Assembly (NCBI RefSeq): GCF_004962245.1
Contig: NZ_SUHQ01000010.1
Coordinates: 1 to 64,000, forward strand
Direction: 5' to 3'
Length of the DNA stretch: 64,000 nt
From: Mesorhizobium sp.
Lineage (GTDB): Bacteria; Pseudomonadota; Alphaproteobacteria; Rhizobiales; Rhizobiaceae
Part shown: piece after piece, positions 21,181-29,782 of the stretch
Layout of the letters: every line of letters begins with the position of its first letter
Position numbering within the stretch: the stretch's first letter is position 1
Notes under the pieces: model-generated
What the model was told of the DNA's origin: nothing
Database searches by the model: none
The model's input: only the letters and a program-made list of their open reading frames with translations
Translations under genes and position numbers: made by a program

Positions 21181-22296
21181 ATGGCTTTTCTCGAAATTGA
21201 TGGGCTGAAGAAGCGGTTTGGATCGGTCGAGATCCTGAAGGGCATCGACGTCGAGCTCGAAAAGGGCGGCTTCCTCGTGCTGGTCGGCCCGTCCGGCTGC
21301 GGCAAGTCCACCCTGCTCAACACCATCGCCGGCCTCGAAACCATCACCGAAGGCGAAATCCGTGTCGACGGCCGCACGATCAACGATCTCCACCCCTCGA
21401 AGCGCGACATCGCCATGGTGTTCCAGAGCTACGCGCTCTATCCGAACATGACGGTCGCAGGAAACATTGCCTTCGGCATGGAGATGCGCGGCGTGCCGGC
21501 TCAGGAGCGCCAGAAGGCGATCGACAAGGTGGCGAAGGTGCTGCAGATCGGCCACCTCCTGCAGCGCAAGCCAAGCCAGCTTTCCGGCGGCCAGCGCCAG
21601 CGCGTCGCCATGGGCCGGGCGCTGGTGCGCGACCCCAAGCTCTTTCTTTTCGACGAGCCGCTGTCCAATCTCGACGCCAAGCTGCGCGTCGACATGCGCA
21701 TCGAGATCAAGCGGCTGCACGCGACCACCGGCACAACCATCGTCTACGTCACCCACGATCAGATCGAGGCGATGACGCTGGCCACCAAGATCGCGGTGAT
21801 GCGCGATGGCGAGGTGCAGCAGTTCGGCACGCCGGCCGAGATCTACAACAATCCGACCAATCTGTTCGTCGCCGACTTCATGGGCTCGCCGGCGATGAAC
21901 CTGGTCCCGGCGACGATCGGCGGCAACGGCAGTGCACTCTCTGTGGTGCTGCAGCGCGAGGCGCGCGATCCGATCTCGCTGCCGCTGGCCAATGCGCCTG
22001 CCGGCCTGTCGGCATTCCAGGGCAAACCGGTCATCTTCGGTGTCCGCCCCGAGGCCTTGACCGATCCGGAAGGCGCCGAGCGCAACGCGTCGAACATCGC
22101 CACCGCCGACTGCCACATCGAGGTCGTCGAGCCGGCGGGCTCCGACACCTTCGCGGTCACCAATCTCGGCGGCAAAGCTGTGGTGGCACGCCTGCGCGCC
22201 GACGCCAACATCCAGCCGGGCACCAGCACGCCGCTCGCCTTCAACCTGACCAAGGCGGTGTTCTTCGATCCTGCGACCGAGAACCGTATTCTCTGA
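21181..22296 (+). CDS. Sugar ABC transporter ATP-binding protein (MalK/UgpC/MsmX type)
   Basis: 371 residues. Walker A is GPSGCGKST (about 38-46), the signature is LSGGQRQRVAMGRAL, Walker B is LFLFDEPLSNLDAKLR, and the switch His is in YVTHDQIEAMTLA. The C-terminal regulatory OB-like domain (from about 240) has VFGVRPEAL. It powers the two permeases upstream. The next gene, a GMC oxidoreductase, begins 5 bases after the stop. Confidence 0.95.
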   Translation: MAFLEIDGLKKRFGSVEILKGIDVELEKGGFLVLVGPSGCGKSTLLNTIAGLETITEGEIRVDGRTINDLHPSKRDIAMVFQSYALYPNMTVAGNIAFGMEMRGVPAQERQKAIDKVAKVLQIGHLLQRKPSQLSGGQRQRVAMGRALVRDPKLFLFDEPLSNLDAKLRVDMRIEIKRLHATTGTTIVYVTHDQIEAMTLATKIAVMRDGEVQQFGTPAEIYNNPTNLFVADFMGSPAMNLVPATIGGNGSALSVVLQREARDPISLPLANAPAGLSAFQGKPVIFGVRPEALTDPEGAERNASNIATADCHIEVVEPAGSDTFAVTNLGGKAVVARLRADANIQPGTSTPLAFNLTKAVFFDPATENRIL

Positions 22297-22301
22297 CGGC
22301 T

Positions 22302-23816
22302 ATGGCAAACCCCGACATCGTCATCATCGGCTCCGGCATCGGCGGCGCCACGATCGCCTCCGGCCTTGCCGGCAGCGGTGCCTCGATCCTGATGCTGGAG
22401 CGCGGCGAGACGCTGCCGGCGACGCCGCATACGCGCGACACGCGCGCCATCTTCGTCGATGGCCACTACCGGCCGAAGGAGATGTGGCGCGAGGCCGGGG
22501 GTGCTGCGTTCAACCCCGGCAATTACTACTACGTCGGCGGCAACTCGAAATTCTACGGCGCGGTGCTGATCCGCTACCGCGAGCAAGATTTTTCCGCCAT
22601 GGAGCATTATGGCGGCGTCTCTCCGGCCTGGCCGTTTTCCTATGAGGAGTTCGAGCCGTGGTACTCGAAGGCCGAGCAGCTTTTTCGCGTGCGCGGCGCG
22701 CTCGGCGAAGATCCGACCGAGCCGTTCCACTCGATCCCTTACGCCTTCGGGCCGGTCCCGGACGAGCCGCCGATCGCGCGCGCCCGCGCCGAACTCAAGG
22801 GCCTCGGCCTGCATCCCGCATCGCTGCCGCTCGGTGTCGATATCGACGCCTGGCTGAAGGACGGCAAGACAGGCTGGGACGCATTTCCCAACACCGGGAC
22901 CGGCAAGGTCGACGCCCAATCGGGGCCGCTGACCGCGGCCCTTGCCGACCGGAACATCCGGCTCGAGACCGGCGCCCATGTCGAATATCTCGAAGCCGCG
23001 AGCGACGGCAAAACCATCGCAGCCGTCCACTACAGCCAGAACGGCGAGTTAAAGAAAGTCACGCCGAAGCTGGTCATCCTCTCGGCCGGCGCGGTCAATT
23101 CCGCCGTGATCCTGCTGCGCTCGCCTTCCCCCAGCAGCAAGGGAGGCGGCAAGGGCCTCGCCAACCGCTCCGACCAGGTCGGCCGCAACTTCATGAACCA
23201 CAATTCGAGCGCCATGCTGGCGATCGACCCGCGCCGCAGGAACGATGCCGTCTATCAAAAGACGCTGATGCTCAACGACTACTATCTGTCCAACGGCAAG
23301 GGCGGCAAGCCGCTCGGCAACGTCCAGCTTCTCGGCAAGATCGACGGCAATATCCTGCGGGCCAACGTCAAGCTTGCGCCCAAATTCGCGCTGGATTTCA
23401 TGGCCGGCCACGCCGTCGACTGGTACCTGATGTGCGAGGATCTGCCCGATCCCGAAAGCCGCATCATGGTCGACGGCAAGGACATCGTCATGCAGTGGCG
23501 GCGCTCAAACATGCAGTCGCTCGACGGGCTGACCAAGGTGATGCGCGAGAACTTCCGCGCCTGCGGCTACCCGATCGTGCTGTCGCGACCTTTCGACAAG
23601 CGCACGCCCTCGCACCAGTGCGGCACGGTCAAGATGGGCGACGATCCGGCGACCGCGCCGCTCGACCCGTTCTGCCGCTCGTTCGACCACAAGAACCTGT
23701 TCGTCGTCGATGCCGGCTTCCTGCCGAATTCGGCCGCCGTCAACCCGGCGCTGTCGATCGCCGCACAGGCGCTGCGCGTCGCCGATCATATCCGCAAGAC
23801 GGAGCTTGTCGCATGA
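22302..23816 (+). CDS. GMC family FAD-dependent oxidoreductase
   Basis: 504 residues. The FAD-binding dinucleotide motif is VIIGSGIGGATIASGLAGSGASILMLERG (about 7-35). PGNYYYVGGNSKFYGAVLIR is the conserved substrate-flavin loop, and the C-terminal DKRTPSHQCGTVKMGDDP and NLFVVDAGFLPNSAAVNPALSIAAQALRVADHI are hallmarks, with the catalytic His in SHQ. No signal peptide or Tat motif is seen, so it is probably cytoplasmic. It would oxidise an alcohol or a sugar hydroxyl. It overlaps the SDR gene by ATGA. The two GMC enzymes of this operon are not close to each other in sequence. Confidence 0.9.
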   Translation: MANPDIVIIGSGIGGATIASGLAGSGASILMLERGETLPATPHTRDTRAIFVDGHYRPKEMWREAGGAAFNPGNYYYVGGNSKFYGAVLIRYREQDFSAMEHYGGVSPAWPFSYEEFEPWYSKAEQLFRVRGALGEDPTEPFHSIPYAFGPVPDEPPIARARAELKGLGLHPASLPLGVDIDAWLKDGKTGWDAFPNTGTGKVDAQSGPLTAALADRNIRLETGAHVEYLEAASDGKTIAAVHYSQNGELKKVTPKLVILSAGAVNSAVILLRSPSPSSKGGGKGLANRSDQVGRNFMNHNSSAMLAIDPRRRNDAVYQKTLMLNDYYLSNGKGGKPLGNVQLLGKIDGNILRANVKLAPKFALDFMAGHAVDWYLMCEDLPDPESRIMVDGKDIVMQWRRSNMQSLDGLTKVMRENFRACGYPIVLSRPFDKRTPSHQCGTVKMGDDPATAPLDPFCRSFDHKNLFVVDAGFLPNSAAVNPALSIAAQALRVADHIRKTELVA

Positions 23817-24574
23817 GCCGCCCGGCAGCCATCATCACCGGCGGCGCGCGCGGCATCGGCCGTGCCTGCGCCGAGGCGCTGGCTGATGCGGGCTTCGATA
23901 TTCTCGTCGTGGACCTCGCCGACAACGCGGCCAAGGACCTTGCCGCCAACATCACCGCGCGCGGCGCCAAATTCGCCTATCATTGCGGTGATATCGCCAA
24001 TCTCGACACCCACGCAGCACTGGTCGATGCCGCGACAAGCACCTTCGGCCGCATCGACTGCCTGGTTAACAATGCCGGCATCGGCGCTGTCGTGCGCGGC
24101 GATTTGCTGGAGTTGAAACCGGATAATTTCGACCGGATCCTCGCCATCAACCTGCGCGGCACGGTGTTTCTCAGCCAGGCTGTTGCAAGGGCGATGCTTG
24201 CGGCGCCGGGCGATCACCCAAAATCGATCATCACCATCACCTCGGTCAGCGCCGAAATGGCCTCGCCGGAACGTGCCGACTATTGCATCTCCAAGGCCGG
24301 GCTTTCGATGTGGATAAAGACCCTGGCGCTGCGGCTCGCTGCCGAGAATATCGGTGTGTTCGAGGTGCGGCCGGGCATCATCCGCACCGACATGACCGCA
24401 GGGGTAACGGCCAAATACGACGCCCTGATCGATGGCGGGCTGGTGCCGGCAAAACGCTGGGGTGAAGCGGGCGACGTCGGCGCCGCGGTGGCGGCCCTTG
24501 CCAGCGGGAAACTCGGCTTTTCGACCGGCTCGATCATCAATGTCGACGGCGCACTCTCGGTGCCGAGGCTGTGA
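23813..24574 (+). CDS. SDR family NAD(P)-dependent oxidoreductase (FabG-like)
   Basis: 253 residues of a classical short-chain dehydrogenase. TGGARGIGRA is the cofactor loop, NNAGIG follows strand 4, and the catalytic residues are Ser in SVSAEMASPE, Tyr in ADYCISKAG and Lys four residues later. PGIIRTDM and INVDGALSVPRL match 3-ketoacyl-ACP reductase-like sugar or alcohol dehydrogenases. ATG 23813 overlaps the upstream stop by ATGA. The second GMC oxidoreductase starts 12 bases downstream. The substrate is unknown. Confidence 0.92.
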   Translation: MSRPAAIITGGARGIGRACAEALADAGFDILVVDLADNAAKDLAANITARGAKFAYHCGDIANLDTHAALVDAATSTFGRIDCLVNNAGIGAVVRGDLLELKPDNFDRILAINLRGTVFLSQAVARAMLAAPGDHPKSIITITSVSAEMASPERADYCISKAGLSMWIKTLALRLAAENIGVFEVRPGIIRTDMTAGVTAKYDALIDGGLVPAKRWGEAGDVGAAVAALASGKLGFSTGSIINVDGALSVPRL

Positions 24575-24586
24575 ACAGGTGACGCC

Positions 24587-26245
24587 ATGACCGACTACAT
24601 CATCGTTGGCGCCGGCCCGGCCGGCTGCGTCCTGGCCAACCGGCTGAGCGAAGATCCGTCGCATCGGGTGCTGTTGCTCGAAGCCGGTGGCAAGGACTGG
24701 CATCCACTGATCCATATGCCCGCCGGCTTCGCCAAGATGACCAAGGGCATCGCCTCCTGGGGTTGGTCGACTGTGCCGCAGAAGCACATGAAGGACCGCG
24801 TCTTCTGGTACACGCAGGCCAAGGTGATCGGCGGCGGCTCCTCCATCAACGCCCAGATCTACACGCGCGGCAATGCCCGAGATTACGACGCCTGGGAAAA
24901 GGAAGAGGGCCTTTCCGGCTGGGGCTATCGCGACGTGCTGCCCTATTTCAAGCGGGCCGAGAACAACCAGCGCTACGCCAACGATTTTCACGGCGATCAG
25001 GGCCCGCTCGGCGTCTCGAACCCGATTGCGCCGCTGCCGATCTGCGAGGCCTATTTCCGCGCCGGACAGGAGATGGGCATCCCGTTCAATCCCGACTTCA
25101 ACGGAGCAACCCAAGAGGGCGTCGGCTACTATCAGCTGACGCAGAAAGATGCCAGGCGCTCCTCCGCCTCGGTCGCCTATCTCAGGCCGATCCGCGAGCG
25201 CAAGAACCTGACGATCAGGACCGGCGCGCTGGTGACGCGCATCGTCATCGACAAGGGCCGCGCCGTCGGTGTCGAAATCGTCAACAGGCCGGGCGCCCAG
25301 CCGACGATCCTGCGCGCCGAGCGCGAGGTGATCGTCTCGTCCGGCGCCATCGGCTCACCGAAGCTCCTGATGCAGTCAGGCATCGGCCCAGCCGACCATC
25401 TGAAATCGGTCGGCGTGACGCCGGTGCACGATCTGCCCGGCGTCGGCTCCAACCTGCAGGACCATCTCGACCTGTTCGTCATCGCCGAATGCACCGGCGA
25501 CCACACCTACGACAACTACGCCAAGCTGCACCGGACGGTATGGGCCGGCCTGCAATATCTGCTGCTGAAGAAGGGACCGGTTGCGTCAAGCCTGTTCGAG
25601 ACCGGCGGCTTCTGGTACGCCGACCCGACCGCCGCCTCGCCCGACATCCAGTTCCACCTCGGACTCGGTTCCGGCATCGAGGCCGGCGTCGAGAAACTCA
25701 GGAATCCGGGCGTGACGTTGAACTCGGCTTTCCTGCGCCCGCGCTCGCGCGGCACGGTGCGGCTGAACAGCGCCGACCCGGCCGATTACCCGCTGATCGA
25801 TCCGAATTACTGGTCCGATCCCTACGACCGCGACATGTCGATCAAGGGCCTAAGGCTGGCGCGCGAGATCATGCGGCAGAAGGCGCTTGCTCCCTATGTG
25901 CTGCGCGAGGTGTTGCCGGGGCCGACACTCACCAGCGACGACGAGCTGTTCGACTATGCCTGCCGCAGTTCCAAGACCGACCACCATCCCGTCGGCACCT
26001 GCCGCATGGGCCATGACGACATGAGCGTGGTAACGCCCGACCTCAGGCTGCGCGGCATTGAAGGCCTGCGCGTCTGCGACGCATCGGTGATGCCGCGCAT
26101 ACCCTCCTCCAACACCAATGCGCCGACCATTATGGTCGGCGAAAAAGGCGCCGATCTGATCCTTGGGCACGAGTCGCTGCCGCCGGCCGTGTTTTCAGGC
26201 AACCACAGCGCCGCGCGTCCTATGGACGCGCAAAGGACGCTGTAG
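24587..26245 (+). CDS. GMC oxidoreductase, choline dehydrogenase-like
   Basis: 552 residues. The FAD site is DYIIVGAGPAGCVLANRLSEDPSHRVLLLEAGG, the GMC signature 1 is VIGGGSSINAQIYTRGNARDYDAW, and signature 2 is SSGAIGSPKLLMQSGIGPADHL. The catalytic His is in KTDHHPVGTCRMG, and the second active-site residue is Asn in PRIPSSNTNAPTIMVGEKGADLIL. The family oxidises primary alcohols. The last ten or so residues after SGNHS and the stop codon come from a dispersed repeat (26208-26305), so the natural C-terminus has probably been replaced by the insertion. It is the last intact gene of the operon. Confidence 0.92.
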   Translation: MTDYIIVGAGPAGCVLANRLSEDPSHRVLLLEAGGKDWHPLIHMPAGFAKMTKGIASWGWSTVPQKHMKDRVFWYTQAKVIGGGSSINAQIYTRGNARDYDAWEKEEGLSGWGYRDVLPYFKRAENNQRYANDFHGDQGPLGVSNPIAPLPICEAYFRAGQEMGIPFNPDFNGATQEGVGYYQLTQKDARRSSASVAYLRPIRERKNLTIRTGALVTRIVIDKGRAVGVEIVNRPGAQPTILRAEREVIVSSGAIGSPKLLMQSGIGPADHLKSVGVTPVHDLPGVGSNLQDHLDLFVIAECTGDHTYDNYAKLHRTVWAGLQYLLLKKGPVASSLFETGGFWYADPTAASPDIQFHLGLGSGIEAGVEKLRNPGVTLNSAFLRPRSRGTVRLNSADPADYPLIDPNYWSDPYDRDMSIKGLRLAREIMRQKALAPYVLREVLPGPTLTSDDELFDYACRSSKTDHHPVGTCRMGHDDMSVVTPDLRLRGIEGLRVCDASVMPRIPSSNTNAPTIMVGEKGADLILGHESLPPAVFSGNHSAARPMDAQRTL

Positions 26246-26305
26246 CACTTTGATCTGCGCATGATCCTTTACCGAAAACCGATTCCGGTTTTCGGGGTCA
26301 TGCGC
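26208..26305. repeat. Dispersed two-hairpin intergenic repeat, copy B
   Basis: Second copy of the element at 3794-3889. Stem 1 is a perfect GCGCGTCC/GGACGCGC. The linker AAAGGACGCTGTAGCACTTTG is nearly identical. Outer stem 2 is GCGCATGA/TCATGCGC and the inner stem is CCGAAAACCG/CGGTTTTCGG. Compared with copy A the inner stem has changed on both sides while staying paired. It begins inside the GMC gene and supplies that gene's stop codon. Confidence 0.82.
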
Positions 26306-26334
26306 TACGCAGCACAGGAAGAAAAAGAGAAAAA

Positions 26335-26647
26335 ATGATCAGGCACTGTGTTTTCGTCAGGTTCCGCGACGACGTCGACGCCACCGAGCGCGCGGCGATC
26401 CATGCCGACCTCGAGGCGCTGCGGCGGGTGGTCGACGGCATGGGCAAGGTCGAATTCAGCGCCAACACCAGCCCGGAACCGTTCGCGCGGTTTCACGCAC
26501 GGCTTCACCATCGACTTCCGCGATGCCGCCGCACGCGACGCCTATCTGGTGCATGACGATCACAGCCGAGCTGGCGCCCGGCTGGTCGCGGCGCTTGAAG
26601 GCGGCACCGACGGGCTGATGGTGTTCGATCTGGAGATAAGCGTTTAG
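26335..26647 (+). pseudogene. Dabb (stress-responsive A/B barrel) domain protein, frameshifted
   Basis: The first half reads MIRHCVFVRFRDDVDATERAAIHADLEALRR in one frame and the second half GFTHGFTIDFRDAAARDAYLVHDDH to VFDLEISV in the next frame. Joined they make a normal Dabb protein of about 100 residues (dimeric beta barrel, often near oxidoreductases and catabolic operons). The break is near 26489 at GCGCGG. Two missing bases (GCGCGCGG to GCGCGG) or one extra base would explain it, so a slip in a GC run is likely. It could be a real mutation or a sequencing error. It lies just after repeat copy B and converges with the DMT permease gene. Confidence 0.82.
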
Positions 26648-26648
26648 C

Positions 26649-27494
26649 CTATCCAAGCCTCAGCGCGACGACGCCGGCAACGATGCTGAGCACGGCGGCA
26701 CCCCGCCAGGCCGTCATCTTCTCGCCGAGCGCAAACACCGAGATCATCATGGCGAACAGGATCGAGGTTTCGCGCAGCGCCGCGACCGAGGCGATTGGCG
26801 CCTTGGTCATCGCCCACATCACGATCCAGTAGGCGGCCCCGCTGAGCACGCCGGTATACACGCCCGCCTTCCAGTCGCGCGCCAGCACCGGCAGCGCCTT
26901 TGGCCCGCGGAAGATCAGGCACAGCACGAGCGCCCACAGCGCATCGCAAACGAATAGCCATGCGGCATAGCTCGAGGCCGTCGCGGCCAGCCGCGCACCG
27001 CTGCCGTCGGACAGCGTGTAGCTGGCGATAAAGATCGAGGTGCCCAGCGCAAAGCCGACCGCGCGCAGGTTTAGCCGCTCCAGATGAGCGCCGCCGCGAA
27101 ACGACAGCACCAGCGTGCCGGCCGACAGCAGAACAATGCCGAGAATGGCCAGCGGCGCCGGAACTTCGGCGACGACCACCATGCCACCAAGTGCCGCAAG
27201 CAGCGGCGCGGTGCCGCGCGCCAGCGGATAGGTCTGGGCGAAATCGCCGGCCTTGTAGGCGCCGATCAGGAACGTCCTGTAGCCCATATGGAAGATCACC
27301 GAGGCGATGATGTACGGCCACACCTCGGCTTTCGGCACCTCGACGAAAGGCAATGCCAAAAGTGCAACACCGCCCATGCCGAGCGTCATCAGCGTGATCG
27401 ACAGGAAGCGGTCGAGATGGACCTTGACCAGCGCGTTCCACATCGCGTGCATGGCGGCGGCGGCAAGCACCGCGAAGAAGACGAACAAGGTCAT
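26649..27494 (-). CDS. EamA/DMT family transporter
   Basis: 281 residues with about ten membrane helices arranged as two EamA repeats. MTLFVFFAVLAAAAMHAMWNALVK starts the first, and GVLSGAAYWIVMWAMTKAPIASVAALRETSILFAMMISVFALGEKMT is the typical end of the second. It probably exports or imports a small metabolite; the substrate is not predictable. ATG 27494 begins the first membrane helix. An extension back to 27596 would overlap the upstream gene. It follows the endonuclease/exonuclease/phosphatase gene by 7 bases and is likely cotranscribed with it. Confidence 0.88.
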   Translation of the reverse strand: MTLFVFFAVLAAAAMHAMWNALVKVHLDRFLSITLMTLGMGGVALLALPFVEVPKAEVWPYIIASVIFHMGYRTFLIGAYKAGDFAQTYPLARGTAPLLAALGGMVVVAEVPAPLAILGIVLLSAGTLVLSFRGGAHLERLNLRAVGFALGTSIFIASYTLSDGSGARLAATASSYAAWLFVCDALWALVLCLIFRGPKALPVLARDWKAGVYTGVLSGAAYWIVMWAMTKAPIASVAALRETSILFAMMISVFALGEKMTAWRGAAVLSIVAGVVALRLG

Positions 27495-27501
27495 AGGTGA
27501 C

Positions 27502-28416
27502 TCATCCGCCTCCGGTCCCTGTCGCGAACGGCGTTTCCAGGTCGATGTCGACCCGCAGCGGAAAATGGTCGGAGGTGATTTCGCCGATATCGGCACCGAC
27601 CGAGCGCACGCGTCCGGCGAGCATGCCGCCGACGAAGCAATGGTCGAGTCGTCGCTTCGTCAGCCTGCCGTCGATTGCCTTCACATGGGTGTGGAAATCC
27701 GACGTCGGTTCGCCGGCGACAGCGGCGGCATCGACAAAACCGTCGAGATAGGCAGCGCCCCGATGATAGGGCGTGCTGCCGACGATGCGCCGGTACTCGG
27801 TGCTGCCCGGCTCCATGTTGAAATCGCCCATCCAGATCGCCGCCAGCGGGTTTTCCGGCTCCGGCTCGCCATTGCTCCAGTTGCGCACGGGCTCATCGTC
27901 GGCGCCGCTCCACGGGCCGCCGTCGATTGGTGCCCGGCGATGTTCGGCGAGCAGGTAGTCGATCTGCTCCAGCCGCTCTTCGGCGGCGATATGCGCGAGA
28001 TGCAGTGACAGTACCCGCACCGGACCGGCCGGGGTGCGGATCATGCATTCGAGCGCCGCGTTGCGGGTGTTGAGCGGACGCACTGTGCGGCGCAGCGGTA
28101 GCGTGTGCAGGCGCGACCAGACGATCGGCAGCTTCGACAGCACCATGGTGCCGAATTGCCGCCGCCGGTTGACGACGCGGCCGTCACGCCGCTCGCTGGC
28201 GTCCATGTCGAAGGCTGGGCCATAGACGCAATAGTATTCGGGCAGCAGCCGCGAGAGGATGTCCGGCTGGTCGTCCTCGTTACTGCGCAGCCAGTGCCGC
28301 TCCACTTCCTGCAACGCGATGATGTCGGCGCCGGCGACGACCTTGGCGCAGCGCGCGAGATCGTAGCGACCGTCGCCGCCGAACCCGTACTGGATGTTGT
28401 AGCTGACGAGCTTCAT
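27502..28416 (-). CDS. Endonuclease/exonuclease/phosphatase (EEP) family hydrolase
   Basis: 304 residues of the DNase I/sphingomyelinase-like fold. The metal and phosphate ligands are visible in order: SYNIQYG (Asn7), LQEVE (Glu), SLHLAH (His), MGDFNMEP (Asp and Asn) and TSDHFPL (Asp-His at the end). Such proteins cleave phosphodiesters in lipids, nucleic acids or small molecules. No signal peptide is seen. It sits upstream of the DMT permease gene on the same strand. The substrate is not predictable from sequence. Confidence 0.87.
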   Translation of the reverse strand: MKLVSYNIQYGFGGDGRYDLARCAKVVAGADIIALQEVERHWLRSNEDDQPDILSRLLPEYYCVYGPAFDMDASERRDGRVVNRRRQFGTMVLSKLPIVWSRLHTLPLRRTVRPLNTRNAALECMIRTPAGPVRVLSLHLAHIAAEERLEQIDYLLAEHRRAPIDGGPWSGADDEPVRNWSNGEPEPENPLAAIWMGDFNMEPGSTEYRRIVGSTPYHRGAAYLDGFVDAAAVAGEPTSDFHTHVKAIDGRLTKRRLDHCFVGGMLAGRVRSVGADIGEITSDHFPLRVDIDLETPFATGTGGG

Positions 28417-28736
28417 TGCTTAACCGGCTCAATTTCGTGATGGCAGTAGCGGTTTGGCGGATTTGTTGCAATGCGCCTGGCGAATGGGGAGAGCTTGGGC
28501 CAGAAATGTTTCCTCCTGCCTTGGCAGAAGAATCACGCAAGGTTCTAAAGCGTTGAAGGGTTTCTTGCTCGCCGGAAAACGACACACGCGGCGGCGCACC
28601 TCGGCGCGGTCGAGGTGATCAGGACGGGGGGTCCTGCTGGACTTAAGCATACTGGACAAGGAGGCCGACAACGGGTGCCGGCCAGATTGGCAATCGAACG
28701 GTATGTATGATTACTGCAATCCGTGCCCGCCCTGGA
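28417..28736. other. Intergenic region without a recognisable gene
   Basis: 320 bases between the end of the amino-sugar-like operon and the start of the EEP gene, both on the minus strand. It must hold the operon's 3' end and the EEP promoter. Short open frames here have no family look or ribosome binding site. The only structure I see is a small CTGCC/GGCAG hairpin near 28520. No clear promoter could be assigned. Confidence 0.5.
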
Positions 28737-29726
28737 TCAGGGGATCTTGGTGTCGGTCTGCCGGTAGCGGAACTTGGTGTCGGTGAGGCCCGCCGCATCC
28801 GACAGCTCCGCTGCAAGCAAGTGCGCCACCATAATGTCGAGAATGCCGCGGGCGATCCGGTTCTCCTCGGCGGGCACGCGCAGCACCGTCAGCTTGCCCT
28901 TGTCGTCGATGTCGCCATTCGCGGTGATCAGGACGACCGGGCAGCCGAGTCCATCGAGCTGTTCGGCAAGGCGCACTTCGCGACCGTCGCCAATGACAAC
29001 GACGCCCGTGGTGGCGTCCATCGATTCCATCGGGCCGTGCAGATAGTGACGCGTATCGGTGGCACCAGCCGGAATGCGCGAGGCTTCACGGATCAGCAAG
29101 GAGGCGCCATCGGCGGTGCCGAGCGACGAGACGGCACCGACACAATCGATAGCACGGCGGGCGGCGAACAATTCGCCGATGTGCTTCATCTTGGTCGCGG
29201 CGCGGCCAAGCAGGTCGGCCACTTTGCCCGGCAGCGCGTCCCAGTCGGTCGCTGTCGCGCCGCAAAGGCTTTCGGTGAGCAGCCCGGCGGCAGCAAGCGA
29301 CCCGGTATAGCCGGTGCTGGAGGGCGTCGCATCGTTGCCATTGTCGAGCTTGATATGGCGACCTGCGGCCAACGCCAGCGGGCTCGTCTCACCCTTTGTG
29401 ATGGCCAGCGCCGGCACGCCTGCTTGCGCCTTCAGCGCATCGACAGTCTCCACGCTACGGCCACGATGCGACATTGCGATAATGGCGTCGGCGACATCTG
29501 TGCCGTCGATCATGTCAACAGCGCGCATGGCGACCGCACGACGACCGCGCCTTGCCAATTCGCCAGCCACGACGACCGATGCAGCGTAGCTCGCACCAAT
29601 GCCGGTCACCGCGACAAGGCCGGAGCTGAACGGGGATAGATCGACGCTTGCCAATCCCTGACGGGCCGACCGGATGCAGGCTGCGATGGATTCCGGTTGG
29701 CGTGCGACTTCGGAGCGATAGCTCAT
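28737..29726 (-). CDS. SIS domain sugar-phosphate isomerase/deaminase-like protein
   Basis: 329 residues with two SIS domains (about 30-150 and 185-310), as in GlmS C-terminal half, AgaS and FrlB. VAVTGIGASYAASVVVAGEL, IIAMSHRGRSVETVDALK (phosphosugar-binding Ser/Thr loop), HIGELFAARRAIDCVGAVSSLGTADGASLLIREASRIPAG and THRG-like DTRHYLHGPMESMD are family patterns. It would isomerise and deaminate an amino-sugar phosphate or split a fructosamine phosphate. It is the last gene of the minus-strand operon after the kinase, which could supply its phosphorylated substrate. Confidence 0.85.
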   Translation of the reverse strand: MSYRSEVARQPESIAACIRSARQGLASVDLSPFSSGLVAVTGIGASYAASVVVAGELARRGRRAVAMRAVDMIDGTDVADAIIAMSHRGRSVETVDALKAQAGVPALAITKGETSPLALAAGRHIKLDNGNDATPSSTGYTGSLAAAGLLTESLCGATATDWDALPGKVADLLGRAATKMKHIGELFAARRAIDCVGAVSSLGTADGASLLIREASRIPAGATDTRHYLHGPMESMDATTGVVVIGDGREVRLAEQLDGLGCPVVLITANGDIDDKGKLTVLRVPAEENRIARGILDIMVAHLLAAELSDAAGLTDTKFRYRQTDTKIP

Positions 29727-29782
29727 ATGGTGCCTTTCTTTGCTTTTTGCGTGTGGCTTGTCGTCAGACTATGGCGCGGCAA

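Noticed and set aside
22658..24574. SDR gene read as a 638-residue fusion
   Set aside because: The extra N-terminal part is an out-of-frame reading of the GMC gene; the real SDR starts at 23813 by ATGA overlap.
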